64,000 nucleotides of DNA from Agaribacter marinus (GTDB lineage Bacteria; Pseudomonadota; Gammaproteobacteria; Enterobacterales; Alteromonadaceae). Under the pieces are notes generated by a model, which was not told where the DNA came from, did no database searches, and saw only the letters and a list, made by a program, of their open reading frames with translations. The position numbers were made by a program, and so were the translations under genes. The stretch covers positions 186,001 to 250,000 of the forward strand of contig NZ_BSOT01000009.1 of assembly GCF_030160655.1 (NCBI RefSeq), given 5' to 3'. This document shows, piece by piece, positions 29,167 through 38,596 of the stretch. The stretch's first letter is position 1, and every line of letters begins with the position of its first letter.

Positions 29167-29703
29167 GTGATTGATACCGAAGGATTCCGCGCGAATGTTG
29201 GCATTATTATCTGCAACAAGCAAGGCCAAGTCTTCTGGGCTAGACGATATGGCCAACATTCATGGCAATTCCCGCAAGGGGGAATTGACCAAGGCGAAAC
29301 TGCTGAACAGGCAATGTATAGAGAACTATACGAAGAAGTTGGGCTAAAACAAAAAGATGTGACAATCCTTGCAGTCGGCCGAAATTGGCTTAGATATAGA
29401 CTGCCTAAGCGTTTAGTGCGAAAGGGCAGTGATCCCGTGTGCATTGGTCAAAAGCAAAAATGGTTTTTGCTGTCACTTACATGTGATGAAAAAGATGTAG
29501 ATTTAGCATCTAGTGGTCATCCCGAGTTTGATGATTGGCGTTGGGTGAGCTATTGGTATCCAATTCGAAATGTCGTGTCTTTCAAACGAGATGTATACCG
29601 GCGCATAATGAGTGAATTTTCGTCTGTTGTTATCAATAATAGTCGAAATCACTCAAATCAGCAGCGAAAAGGACGTAAAAAGCACAAAGGCAGGAATGCC
29701 TAA
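29167..29703 (+). CDS. rppH: RNA pyrophosphohydrolase
   Basis: Removes pyrophosphate from the 5' end of mRNA, starting RNase E-dependent decay. The Nudix box GX5EX7REXXEEXG is at residues ~38-60 ([20 protein letters not shown]). The GTG at 29167 gives the family N-terminus [17 protein letters not shown]. Length is 178 residues with a basic tail. It is upstream of ptsP, the usual order. Confidence 0.96.
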   Translation: MIDTEGFRANVGIIICNKQGQVFWARRYGQHSWQFPQGGIDQGETAEQAMYRELYEEVGLKQKDVTILAVGRNWLRYRLPKRLVRKGSDPVCIGQKQKWFLLSLTCDEKDVDLASSGHPEFDDWRWVSYWYPIRNVVSFKRDVYRRIMSEFSSVVINNSRNHSNQQRKGRKKHKGRNA

Positions 29704-29741
29704 CAACGAAGAGCCGCCTAATTGGATAACGTGGGAAACGT

Positions 29742-32030
29742 ATGCTGACGATACTCAAACAAATCATTCAAGAAGTTGGTCAACTTCCCAATCTACATGA
29801 ATCGTTAGATAGGCTTGCTACACTTGTAAAGCAAAATATGGGCGTGGATTCTTGCGCTGTCTATCTAGCGGATTGGAATACTAGACGGTATGTGCTAACT
29901 GCCACTGACGGACTGGATAAGTCAGCTATTGGTCAAGTGAAGTTATCATTTGATGAAGGCCTGATTGGCCTAGTGGGTGATAGAGAAGAACCCCTGAATA
30001 TCGAAAATGCCCCGCAACACCCGAGTTACAAACATTTTCCAGAAGTTAACGAAGAGCAATATAACGCGTTTATTGGTACGCCGATTATTCATCAACGTAA
30101 AGTCTTAGGTGTTATTTCCCTGCAACAAGAGAGTAGCCGTAAATTTAGCGAAGATGATGAAGCTTTTTTGGTGACCTTAGCCGCCCAAGTCGCTTTATAT
30201 ATAGCAAATGCCGAAATGCAAGGGCAAGTTAGTTTCAATGAAGATAGAGTCTTAGACGGCAGAGACCAGCGCATTCTGAACGGAATTCCCGGTTCTCCTG
30301 GCTTAGCTATAGGCATTGGATATGCCGCCGATTTTAAGCACGAATTAAAAAATCTGGTCACCCGACGTGCCCCCGACACTGAAACACAGATTAATCGTTA
30401 TCGACAAGCAGTAGATATTACTCGAAAGCATGTCGCTGAGCTTTCTACCGGGCTAAGCAATGCATTGCCAGATGACGTAAAGGCTATTTTTCAGCTCTAC
30501 AACCAGCTGTTAGACGCAAATAGTTTGGGCCGTGAAGTTGAAAACAAAATAAAAGAAGGCTGGAATGCGTCGTCGTCTCTAAAGTTTGTCGTAGAAGCCT
30601 ACGCTCAACGTTTTGAAAATATGGATGATCCCTACATGCGTGAGCGCGCAGTAGATATCATTGACCTGTCCAATCGAATCCTTGCAAACATTATTGGTGA
30701 CGTTGAAAAGCCGCAAACCTTGGAGCCTAATATTCGCTACATTTTGGTTGCTAACGAAGTGAGTGCGCCGATGCTTGCTGAGTTTCCACCAGATCAACTG
30801 GCCGGGATTGTGTCGATTAAAGGCTCGAACAACTCTCACGCCGCAATCATGGCGAGAGCTATGGGAGTGCCGGCGGTAATGGGCTTACCTAGCGTGTCGG
30901 TAAACTTATTAAAATCTCAAGAGCTATTTATTGATGGTTACTCTGGCAGACTTGCATTGAATATTGATGTGGGTGCAAAGCAAGGGTATCAGCACCTTAT
31001 TAATCAAGAGTTAGCGCTCTTTGAGAAAATTGATAGCGAAGCCGATGCACCACCAATAACGCAGGACGGCACAAAAATTTCTTTGCTGGTGAACGCGGGT
31101 TTATCTGCAGATTTGGAGTTAGAGCAATATCGTCAAGGCGATGGTGTCGGTTTATACCGGACAGAAATTCCCTTTATGATGCGCGATCGCTTTCCGTCTG
31201 AGCGCGAGCAGTGCGAGATTTACAAAGATGTCTTGGTGACTCATCCCAATAAAGAAATTACGATGCGCACCTTGGATGTTGGCGGTGATAAGCCCCTTGC
31301 ATACTTTCCTATTTCTGAAGAAAACCCGTTTTTAGGTTGGCGAGGTATTCGCTTAACACTCGACCATCCAGATATTTTTTTAGTGCAGGTAAGGGCGATG
31401 TTACGGGCTAGCTTAGGCTTATCTAATTTGCATATTTTGCTGCCAATGATTTCTAGCGTGAGTGAAGTCGATGAGGCTAAACGCCTAATTAAACAAGCCT
31501 TCTTAGAAGTAAAAAGCGAAGCGATGGAGCATCAGCAAATGCTTTCTAAGCCGGCAGTGGGGGTCATGCTTGAAGTGCCTGCGGTATTGTTCCAGCTACC
31601 GCAATTAGCTCAGCGTGTGGACTTTTTCTCTGTTGGTACAAATGATATGACGCAATATTTACTTGCGGTAGACCGAAACAACCCAAGGGTATCATCCCTA
31701 TATTCCAGTTATCACCCGTCCGTAGTGAATGCTCTGCAGCTAATACGGGAAGTGTCGACGCAATATAAAGTGCCTGTTACTGTTTGTGGTGAGTTAGCGG
31801 GCGAGCCAATGGGAGCACTCTTATTGATTGCGATGGGTTATCGTAAGCTCAGTATGAACGCGCACTCGTTACGTAAAATAAGTTGGGTTATCCGAAATAT
31901 TTCGGTAGATGATACGCGCGAAATTCTCGATGATATTTTGCGTTACGAATCGCCTCAAGACGTACAAAGTAAATTATCTGAATACTTAGAAAATCAAAAA
32001 TTAGGCGGTTTGGTAAGGGCTGGAAAGTAG
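29742..32030 (+). CDS. ptsP: Phosphoenolpyruvate-protein phosphotransferase PtsP (enzyme I-Ntr)
   Basis: First enzyme of the nitrogen-related phosphotransferase chain. An N-terminal GAF sensory domain (~1-160) precedes the enzyme I part. The phosphorylated histidine is in GSNNSHAAIMARAMGVPA near residue 366, and the PEP-binding domain has GLYRTEIPFM, TLDVGGDK and FFSVGTNDMTQYLLAVDR. Length is 762 residues. The TSUP gene begins directly after its stop codon. Confidence 0.96.
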   Translation: MLTILKQIIQEVGQLPNLHESLDRLATLVKQNMGVDSCAVYLADWNTRRYVLTATDGLDKSAIGQVKLSFDEGLIGLVGDREEPLNIENAPQHPSYKHFPEVNEEQYNAFIGTPIIHQRKVLGVISLQQESSRKFSEDDEAFLVTLAAQVALYIANAEMQGQVSFNEDRVLDGRDQRILNGIPGSPGLAIGIGYAADFKHELKNLVTRRAPDTETQINRYRQAVDITRKHVAELSTGLSNALPDDVKAIFQLYNQLLDANSLGREVENKIKEGWNASSSLKFVVEAYAQRFENMDDPYMRERAVDIIDLSNRILANIIGDVEKPQTLEPNIRYILVANEVSAPMLAEFPPDQLAGIVSIKGSNNSHAAIMARAMGVPAVMGLPSVSVNLLKSQELFIDGYSGRLALNIDVGAKQGYQHLINQELALFEKIDSEADAPPITQDGTKISLLVNAGLSADLELEQYRQGDGVGLYRTEIPFMMRDRFPSEREQCEIYKDVLVTHPNKEITMRTLDVGGDKPLAYFPISEENPFLGWRGIRLTLDHPDIFLVQVRAMLRASLGLSNLHILLPMISSVSEVDEAKRLIKQAFLEVKSEAMEHQQMLSKPAVGVMLEVPAVLFQLPQLAQRVDFFSVGTNDMTQYLLAVDRNNPRVSSLYSSYHPSVVNALQLIREVSTQYKVPVTVCGELAGEPMGALLLIAMGYRKLSMNAHSLRKISWVIRNISVDDTREILDDILRYESPQDVQSKLSEYLENQKLGGLVRAGK

Positions 32031-32837
32031 TTGGATCCGCTGCTAATTACAGTATTGTTGTGTATTTTGTTAGGCGCGGTTGTGGGTCTTATGGCGGGGC
32101 TACTTGGCATTGGTGGCGGTCTAATCATCGTGCCAACGCTACTGCTGATTTTAGAAAATGTACTCAATATTGAGATTGAACATGGTATGCCTATTGCCTT
32201 GGCTACATCACTGTTTACCGTTATTTTTACTGGTTTGTCGTCTACTCGGTCGCATTATAAATTAGGAAATATTGTACCTAGCATTGTTTTATTATGCGCG
32301 GCGGGTATCGCCATAGGCTCAGTCGCCGGGGCCTTTTTTGCTACGAGCGTGTCGGGCGTGATGTTGCAGCGTATTTTTGCTGTGCTTGTTATTTTGATTG
32401 CAGCTCAAATGATATTTTTTACCCCTAAAATATCGAACGCCCCCTTAAATAAGGTTAGTCTATCCTGCATTGGTTTGGGGAGTGGTTTTATTGCGGCACT
32501 AATGGGGATTGGAGGCGGCGCGTTAATTGTGCCGTCTTTAGTGTGGTTTCAAGTAAATATTAAAAAAGCTATTGGTTGTGCAAGTTTTTGCGGAGTGATT
32601 ATTGCGTTATTTGGCAGCATTGGCTTTATTACATCTGGTTACAACAAAAACTACCTGCCTGCGTATTCATTTGGCTATGTTTATCTTCCGGCGGCCTTTG
32701 GGATTGTGTTAACATCTGTGTTCACTGCGCCGATTGGGGCAAAGTTAACACGTAAATTTGACACTGCGAAGTTAAAGCGCGTTTTTGCCGGTTTTTTAGT
32801 ACTGGTAAGCATTCGTATGATTATAGGATTAGAATAA
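32031..32837 (+). CDS. TSUP (TauE/SafE) family permease
   Basis: 268-residue membrane protein with about eight hydrophobic segments and the duplicated family motif (GLMAGLLGIGGGLIIVPTLL and GFIAALMGIGGGALIVPSLV). The family includes sulfite and other sulfur-anion exporters. The substrate cannot be told here. The TTG start immediately follows the ptsP stop, and lgt starts 3 bp after its end, so it is within the ptsP-lgt-thyA operon. Confidence 0.87.
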   Translation: MDPLLITVLLCILLGAVVGLMAGLLGIGGGLIIVPTLLLILENVLNIEIEHGMPIALATSLFTVIFTGLSSTRSHYKLGNIVPSIVLLCAAGIAIGSVAGAFFATSVSGVMLQRIFAVLVILIAAQMIFFTPKISNAPLNKVSLSCIGLGSGFIAALMGIGGGALIVPSLVWFQVNIKKAIGCASFCGVIIALFGSIGFITSGYNKNYLPAYSFGYVYLPAAFGIVLTSVFTAPIGAKLTRKFDTAKLKRVFAGFLVLVSIRMIIGLE

Positions 32838-32840
32838 TAA

Positions 32841-33638
32841 ATGTCAGCTGGCAATCACCTCGTTTTTCCAAATATTGACCCCGTAATTTTTGAGATTGGC
32901 CCAGTCGCGTTGCGTTGGTATGGCTTAATGTATTTGTTGGGTTTTGCCGCCGCGTATTGGCTCGCAAATAGACGCATAGCGCGCATGGGATGGACTAAAG
33001 AGCAGTTAAGCGACTTGCTTTTTTGGTGTTTTATGGGCGTGATTTTAGGTGGCCGAATAGGCTATGTCTTTTTTTATCAGTTTGAACAGCTAGGAGATGA
33101 CCCTCTTTATTTGTTTAGAATATGGGAAGGCGGTATGTCTTTTCATGGCGGGTGTTTGGGTGTCATTGTTGCTGCGTATCTTTTTGCGAAAAAACAAAAA
33201 TGGTCTTTTTTACAAGTAGGGGATTTTATCGCGCCATTGGTACCTGTTGGTCTTGGCGCGGGTCGAATAGGTAACTTTATTAATGGCGAATTGTGGGGAC
33301 GTACAACGGATGTCTCTTGGGCATTTGTATTCCCGACCGGTGGCCCTGAACCTAGGCATCCTTCTCAATTATATGAGTTTTTTCTGGAAGGGGCGGTATT
33401 GTTCGTCATCCTATGGTTGTACTCAGCCAAACCTCGTCCTGTAGGCACTGTTGGCGGTGGCTTTTTACTTGGCTATGGTGTATTCCGCTTTATTGTCGAA
33501 TTTTATAGAGAGCCAGATTCGCATTTAGGCTTATATTCGTTTGGTTTGAGTCAAGGGCAAATGCTGTGTATCCCTATGATATTGGCCGGTTTAGGTCTAA
33601 TCGTTTATGCCGTTAAAAGTAAGCAAAAGGGAGCGTAA
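32841..33638 (+). CDS. lgt: Phosphatidylglycerol-prolipoprotein diacylglyceryl transferase
   Basis: Inner-membrane enzyme that attaches diacylglycerol to the lipobox cysteine of prolipoproteins. The Lgt signature [16 protein letters not shown] is present near residue 140, along with [11 protein letters not shown] and the FHGG loop. Length is 265 residues, seven membrane spans. Its stop is immediately followed by the thyA ATG. Several lipoproteins in this window are substrates. Confidence 0.97.
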   Translation: MSAGNHLVFPNIDPVIFEIGPVALRWYGLMYLLGFAAAYWLANRRIARMGWTKEQLSDLLFWCFMGVILGGRIGYVFFYQFEQLGDDPLYLFRIWEGGMSFHGGCLGVIVAAYLFAKKQKWSFLQVGDFIAPLVPVGLGAGRIGNFINGELWGRTTDVSWAFVFPTGGPEPRHPSQLYEFFLEGAVLFVILWLYSAKPRPVGTVGGGFLLGYGVFRFIVEFYREPDSHLGLYSFGLSQGQMLCIPMILAGLGLIVYAVKSKQKGA

Positions 33639-34490
33639 ATGAGCCAGTATGAAGCACTATGTAAGCGCATTGTTAGTGAAGGACAATGGGTAACAAATGA
33701 GCGAACAGGGATTCGCTGCCTAACGGTAATTAACGCAGATTTGACTTACGATGTGGGTAACAATGAGTTCCCCTTAGTTACCACTAGGAAGTGTTTTTAT
33801 AAGGCCGCAATTGCAGAACTTCTTGGATATTTGCGGGGCTATGACAACGCCGCAGATTTTAGAGCGATTGGTTGTAAAACATGGGATGCAAATGCCAATG
33901 AAAATCAGGCGTGGCTGAATAACCCCGCGCGCACAGGCAAAGATGACATGGGGCGTGTTTATGGTGTTCAAGGACGACGGTGGCAAAAGCCTGATGGTAG
34001 TACTTTGGATCAACTTAAAAAAATCGTCGATAATTTGTCAAAGGGTATAGATGATAGAGGCGAAATCCTCACCTTTTATAATCCAGGCGAATTTCATTTA
34101 GGTTGCCTTCGCCCATGCATGCATACGCATACCTTTTCGTTATTGGGTGATACCTTACATTTAACTAGCTACATGAGAAGTTGTGATGTGCCGCTAGGTC
34201 TCACTTTTAATATGCCTCAATGCTATGTTTTATTGGCATTAATCGCCCAAATCACCGGTCATAAAGCCGGCAAAGTATTCCATAAAATTGTAAATGCGCA
34301 TATTTATGAAAATCAGTTGTCGTTGATGACGAATGAGCAACTGCTTCGAGCACCTTTCAAATCCCCTAAATTACATATAAATCCAGACATCAAATCGCTT
34401 TCTGATATCGAAACGTGGGTATCTGGCGATGATTTTAATGTAACAGATTACGAGCATCATCCGGCAATAGCGTATCCGTTTGCGGTTTAG
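33639..34490 (+). CDS. thyA: Thymidylate synthase
   Basis: Methylates dUMP to dTMP using methylenetetrahydrofolate. The catalytic cysteine is in [10 protein letters not shown], and the dUMP-binding segment [16 protein letters not shown] and the HIYENQ motif are conserved. Its 283 residues place it with the longer marine gammaproteobacterial ThyA group rather than the 264-aa E. coli form. Translationally linked to lgt (no gap). Confidence 0.96.
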   Translation: MSQYEALCKRIVSEGQWVTNERTGIRCLTVINADLTYDVGNNEFPLVTTRKCFYKAAIAELLGYLRGYDNAADFRAIGCKTWDANANENQAWLNNPARTGKDDMGRVYGVQGRRWQKPDGSTLDQLKKIVDNLSKGIDDRGEILTFYNPGEFHLGCLRPCMHTHTFSLLGDTLHLTSYMRSCDVPLGLTFNMPQCYVLLALIAQITGHKAGKVFHKIVNAHIYENQLSLMTNEQLLRAPFKSPKLHINPDIKSLSDIETWVSGDDFNVTDYEHHPAIAYPFAV

Positions 34491-34507
34491 TTTTTGAAGC
34501 TAATTAT

Positions 34508-34535
34508 GCCGGTAAAATGCAATGCAGCTACCGGC
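34508..34535. terminator. Hairpin between thyA and the MAPEG gene
   Basis: GCCGGTA (34508-34514) pairs with TACCGGC (34529-34535) around a 14-nt loop in the 68-bp convergent gap. There is no T-run on either strand, so it is only a candidate terminator. Confidence 0.35.
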
Positions 34536-34558
34536 GGTCATAAAAACAAGTGTCGGCA

Positions 34559-34966
34559 TTATAAGGTAGCTATGCCAATCATTAGTATTGCTAACCATGA
34601 AATTAAATATACGGGCGTCCGCAAAAAAGGTATGCCTAGCGTGTAGACGATTGCATGGCTAACTCGGGCGATGAAAAATATTTGCGCCCATTGCGCAATC
34701 GCAGCGTGGTTGGTTTCAGGCGCAATAACGCCAGCAGCCAATACTACAGAAACAAACGCAGGTAACGTTTCAACCATATTGAGATGCGCTCTTAGAGAAC
34801 GTTGCGCCCACAGTGGCGCTTCAGGTTGTTGTTTTGGGTAATTTTCAGGGTAGTTGTGCAAGAACAATGGTATTCCCCACGTAAACGCCCGTGAAATTAT
34901 ATACGGTATCCACAACGAGATTGTCAGTAATCCACTAAGTGCGAGATAAAAATATGTCGTTTCCAT
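34559..34966 (-). CDS. MAPEG family membrane protein
   Basis: 135 residues, four hydrophobic segments, with the conserved ...RAHLNMVETLPAFVSVVL region of the MAPEG superfamily (membrane proteins related to eicosanoid and glutathione metabolism). The bacterial substrate is unknown. It follows the YHS gene on the same strand; a 10-bp hairpin separates them. Confidence 0.85.
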   Translation of the reverse strand: METTYFYLALSGLLTISLWIPYIISRAFTWGIPLFLHNYPENYPKQQPEAPLWAQRSLRAHLNMVETLPAFVSVVLAAGVIAPETNHAAIAQWAQIFFIARVSHAIVYTLGIPFLRTPVYLISWLAILMIGIATL

Positions 34967-35005
34967 AAAAAACCTTTAATTAATTGTTAAGTTTGAATAG
35001 TGACG

Positions 35006-35031
35006 CGATAGAGAATTCGTCTTCTCTATCG
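35006..35031 (-). terminator. Hairpin between the YHS and MAPEG genes
   Basis: CGATAGAGAA pairs perfectly with TTCTCTATCG around a 6-nt loop, 22 bp after the YHS stop. There is no T-run, so read-through to the MAPEG gene is plausible. Confidence 0.4.
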
Positions 35032-35053
35032 TGTAATAAGGACATTGACGTAT

Positions 35054-35506
35054 TTACAATGAAGTGGGTGATTTATCTTTGATTTTTCTCCACTCAGTAT
35101 TGGATATTTTAATGCGACCAGGAACGTCTTCTAACCATATTGCTTGAATACTGTTGTCGAGATTAAGGTACAATTTTCCGTCTACAATGCGCCATACTTC
35201 AGGATCACCCACAAACTTCTTGCCCACAGACACCCCATAGGCGCAATATCCTCCGTATGCCGGCACGTATTTCATTGGATCCTTTTTAAACACTGCCAAA
35301 TTTGCTTCGTTAGCGAATTGATATGTTGCTCCTTGATAATCATATACATAGTGGCCGCTCCCCTTTATTGGGCGCTTACTTGTTTGGTAGGAAACAACAT
35401 CGTATCCCTGAACAGCTGGTGTGCTATTTGTATAGTTATTCGCCAGTACCTCTACTGAAAAGGCAACTAACATAAATACTGTGAGGAAGTAGTGTTTTAC
35501 ATTCAT
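35054..35506 (-). CDS. Secreted YHS-domain protein
   Basis: 150 residues with a signal peptide (MNVKHYFLTVFMLVAF to VLA) and a YHS-like domain: VQGYDVVSYQTSKRPIKGSG, then YAPAYGGYCAYG-type sequence with a cysteine. YHS domains are usually small metal-binding modules. AGGAGA precedes the ATG. It is divergent from an AraC regulator, which may control it through the operator-like repeats between them. Confidence 0.82.
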   Translation of the reverse strand: MNVKHYFLTVFMLVAFSVEVLANNYTNSTPAVQGYDVVSYQTSKRPIKGSGHYVYDYQGATYQFANEANLAVFKKDPMKYVPAYGGYCAYGVSVGKKFVGDPEVWRIVDGKLYLNLDNSIQAIWLEDVPGRIKISNTEWRKIKDKSPTSL

Positions 35507-35625
35507 TGGTATTCTCCTAAATTAATTGTTGTGATTTAAAAAAGAAAAGCGGTTGCTTTCTTAAACGCCATAATTAAATAGAATTGCTTGATGATAAATA
35601 ATCAAAAAAATTGATTTAATACTGA

Positions 35626-35649
35626 TTCGTACAAATTGTTCGTACGAAC
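35626..35649. promoter_or_regulatory. Repeat and palindrome between the YHS and AraC genes
   Basis: TTCGTAC occurs at 35626 and again at 35639, and the second copy is the core of a perfect 12-bp palindrome GTTCGTACGAAC (35638-35649). The 13-bp direct spacing and midway position suggest an operator for the divergent pair. Confidence 0.45.
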
Positions 35650-35773
35650 ACTACATCGTATCGAAAAGGTGCTTTATCGTATTTATTTGTCTGTTCAATA
35701 GTGATTTGTTCCCTTAAATTCTGGTAGCTTATCCCTATGCAGTATTGTTCACAGCAGTTGAGGCACATATTTG

Positions 35774-36706
35774 ATGGACGCACTTACCGAAATCTTAAAT
35801 ACCTTACGTATGTCTAGCAGTCTATATTTCAGGACGGAGCTAAGTTCGCCTTGGGGCGTTGAAGTGCCCAAAAAGGCAAATGTTGCTCGATTCCACATTG
35901 TTATCCGCGGTCAATGTTGGCTAAAAATTGATAATGATGAAGCAATATATATGTCAAATGGGGATTTAGTAATTATCCCGCATGGCGCATCACATACGCT
36001 AGCAGATAAGCCAACAACGAGTATACGGCCCTTATCAGAAGTACTCGATGAGGTATCGTATGAGGGAGAAGGCCCATTAGTATATGGTGGTGGTGGCGCA
36101 GGTTGTTGTCTTGTTTGTGGTGAGTTTTCATTCGATGATTTGGGTAATCATCCGTTGTTAGAGAATCTTCCCACAAAGCTCTATCTATCGGGCAGAGACA
36201 CGTATAATACGCTATGGCTAGATAGTGCTTTGGGATTCATTGCACATGAAGCGGCTAAGCTTGATTCAGGTGCCCACGCCATAATAGACAGGTTGTCAGA
36301 AATTATTCTGATTCAAGTGATACGTGCAACATTGGATAGCAGTATAACTCGCATTCCTTTTTTGTCAGCGTTCACCGATGCGCGCATCAAACGAGTACTT
36401 AGTGCTATTCATGCAAAACCTGAAGAAAACTGGAGTGTTGAGCGATTGGGCCGACTAGTCAACATGTCTCGATCATCATTCTCTAATCGTTTCAGTGAGC
36501 TAGTTAGTATGACCCCATTACAATACGTTATCCTTGTTCGCTTACAAAAAGCTAGTCGTCTACTTACCGAAACTTCTACTCCGTTAATTGCTGTGGCTGA
36601 GGGTATTGGTTATCAATCAGAAGCAGCATTTAGTCAAGCATTCAAGAAGCAATATGGCATGAGACCCGGTGAATTTCGCCGTATACATTCTCGAATGGCG
36701 GCATAG
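35774..36706 (+). CDS. AraC-family transcriptional regulator with cupin sensor
   Basis: 310 residues. The N-terminal half is a cupin-type sensor (FHIVIRGQCWLKI, then GDLVIIPHGASHTL). Two C-terminal helix-turn-helix motifs follow (WSVERLGRLVNMSRSSFSNRF and VAEGIGYQSEAAFSQAFKKQY). The ligand is unknown. The ATG at 35774 is used. Divergent from the YHS gene; the 3' end overlaps the upstream frame of the glycosylase gene. Confidence 0.9.
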   Translation: MDALTEILNTLRMSSSLYFRTELSSPWGVEVPKKANVARFHIVIRGQCWLKIDNDEAIYMSNGDLVIIPHGASHTLADKPTTSIRPLSEVLDEVSYEGEGPLVYGGGGAGCCLVCGEFSFDDLGNHPLLENLPTKLYLSGRDTYNTLWLDSALGFIAHEAAKLDSGAHAIIDRLSEIILIQVIRATLDSSITRIPFLSAFTDARIKRVLSAIHAKPEENWSVERLGRLVNMSRSSFSNRFSELVSMTPLQYVILVRLQKASRLLTETSTPLIAVAEGIGYQSEAAFSQAFKKQYGMRPGEFRRIHSRMAA

Positions 36707-36719
36707 CGGAGTTTACACT

Positions 36720-37316
36720 TTGGCGAAAATAGACATACAAGCACATGATATTTCAAATGCATTGAAGGCAGTTCGCGACTGCACCCAATGTACAAACTTA
36801 CCGCTTGGGCCCAGACCTATTTTACAAGTAGATCCCACTGCAAAAATACTGATCGCTGGTCAAGCGCCCGGCAGAGTGACACATCATAAAGGTATTCCTT
36901 TCGATGACCCATCAGGCAACCGCTTGAGAGATTGGATGGGCATTGATAGAGATACATTTTACAATGAAAAGCACATTGCTATTTTGCCAATGGCTTTCTG
37001 TTATCCAGGCACAGAGAAAAACGGTGACTTACCGCCTCCACCTCAATGTGCTGAAATATGGAGAAAACAGTTGCTTGTTAAATTGCCAAACATTCGTTTG
37101 ACCTTGCTGATTGGAAAATATGCACTAGATTGGCATCTCAGCAGAAATCAAGCGAAAACACTCACTGAAACGGTGAAAGGATGGGAAGCATATTGGCCAA
37201 GTATGTTACCTATGCCCCATCCAAGCCCACGCAATAATCGTTGGCTGAAGAATAATCCTTGGTTTTCTGATCAAGTGCTTCCAAGGCTCAAGCAGCAAGT
37301 TTCGCTATTGTTGTAA
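36720..37316 (+). CDS. Uracil-DNA glycosylase family protein
   Basis: 198 residues from the TTG at 36720, which has GGAG 8 nt upstream. The family motif ILIAGQAPGRVTHHKGIPFD resembles the water-activating loop (GQxPG), and MPHPSPRNNRW resembles the HPSPRN loop of UDG-superfamily enzymes. An N-terminal CTQC motif recalls metal ligands of family 4 enzymes, but only two cysteines are clear. The precise substrate is unknown. A GTG at 36669 would overlap the AraC gene and has less support. Confidence 0.82.
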   Translation: MAKIDIQAHDISNALKAVRDCTQCTNLPLGPRPILQVDPTAKILIAGQAPGRVTHHKGIPFDDPSGNRLRDWMGIDRDTFYNEKHIAILPMAFCYPGTEKNGDLPPPPQCAEIWRKQLLVKLPNIRLTLLIGKYALDWHLSRNQAKTLTETVKGWEAYWPSMLPMPHPSPRNNRWLKNNPWFSDQVLPRLKQQVSLLL

Positions 37317-37574
37317 ATTGGGAGGAGGCCTTGAAAAAATGCGCATATGTTCAGTGTCATTTGCTCCAGTGGACAGCACTTTCATCCACCTGACCAAGCC
37401 ATAAATACTAATCTAGTCAAAACAACAATTTACCTTGATACAAAAAAATACCGTTTCTTGGTAATTAAATATAAATATTTGTGAATATGTGCAGATAACT
37501 TTTATAATGATTAACAAGCTGCAGTTAAGCGCCCTATATTTACCACGGACGGTACATTGGAAGAAACTCAACTT

Positions 37575-38594
37575 ATGTCTTTACCTGTATTGATTTGTGA
37601 TGATTCTGCTTTTGCCCGCAAAGCAATGGCTCGCTCTTTACCTGATGGGTGGGATATAGATATTTCTTTTGCAGCACATGGGCAAGAAGCCATCGACGCG
37701 ATAAAACAGGGAAAAGGTGATATTTTATTCCTTGACCTGAATATGCCTGTGATGGACGGTTACGAGACAATGCAGGCAATTCGCGAACAAGACTTGCCTA
37801 CAATGGTTATTGTTGTGTCTGGCGACGTGCAAGAAGAAGCACACAAACGAATGAAGGCAATGGGCGCAATAGATTTCATTCGCAAACCAATAGACAACGC
37901 AAAACTAACTGACATTTTGTCAAAGTACGGCATTTATAATGGTGAAACCAGTGCCGCTAATCGCGCCAAGCAAAAAGATGTCAAAGTTGGGTCGAGCCAA
38001 GAAGAAAAAATTGATGCCTTCCGCGAAATTTCAAATGTGGCAATGGGTCAAGCAGGTGAAAGCTTAGCGCAAGTATTTAAGCAATTTGTCAATCTCCCCA
38101 TACCTAATGTCAGCATGGTACATACCAACGAATTAGCCATGACCTTGGCATCCATTGATAGCGAACAGCAAGTGTCGGCGGTGTCAAAAGGGTTTGTTAG
38201 TAAGCATATTAAAGGCGAAGCAATTATCATCTTCAATGATGCTAATATTAAGTCCGTACGAAATTTACTCGGCCGACAGCGACATAGCACTTTACCGAGT
38301 GATATCGAAGTACTGATGGATGTATCTAATATCATTATCGGTGCCTGTATAAATGGCCTCTCGGAACAGTTAGAAGTTAGATTCACGCATAATTCTCCGA
38401 TTATTCTTGGCATTCATTGTGACTTAAATGAAATGGTGACGAATAACATTTCTCGGTGGGAGCAGGTGTTGGTTATCGAAATAGCTTATGCGATTTCCAA
38501 AGAAAATATTAATTTTGAACTGCTGTTGGTGATTCCTGGTACAGAAATAGACGCGACGTTCAAGCAGCTATTGGACATTAGAGGGGCTGCTTAG
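37575..38594 (+). CDS. Response regulator with receiver and CheC-like phosphatase domain
   Basis: 339 residues from the ATG at 37575. A receiver domain (1-120) has acidic DD at 9-10, phosphoacceptor D54, S82 and K104. Residues ~145-335 resemble CheC/CheX: EISNVAMGQAGESLAQVF with a following P, and DVSNIIIGACINGLSEQL. The E/D-x2-N pattern is the catalytic signature of CheC phosphatases, so it could dephosphorylate itself or a partner receiver. It starts 3 bp-spaced operon with the PAS-GGDEF gene. Confidence 0.88.
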   Translation: MSLPVLICDDSAFARKAMARSLPDGWDIDISFAAHGQEAIDAIKQGKGDILFLDLNMPVMDGYETMQAIREQDLPTMVIVVSGDVQEEAHKRMKAMGAIDFIRKPIDNAKLTDILSKYGIYNGETSAANRAKQKDVKVGSSQEEKIDAFREISNVAMGQAGESLAQVFKQFVNLPIPNVSMVHTNELAMTLASIDSEQQVSAVSKGFVSKHIKGEAIIIFNDANIKSVRNLLGRQRHSTLPSDIEVLMDVSNIIIGACINGLSEQLEVRFTHNSPIILGIHCDLNEMVTNNISRWEQVLVIEIAYAISKENINFELLLVIPGTEIDATFKQLLDIRGAA

Positions 38595-38596
38595 TT

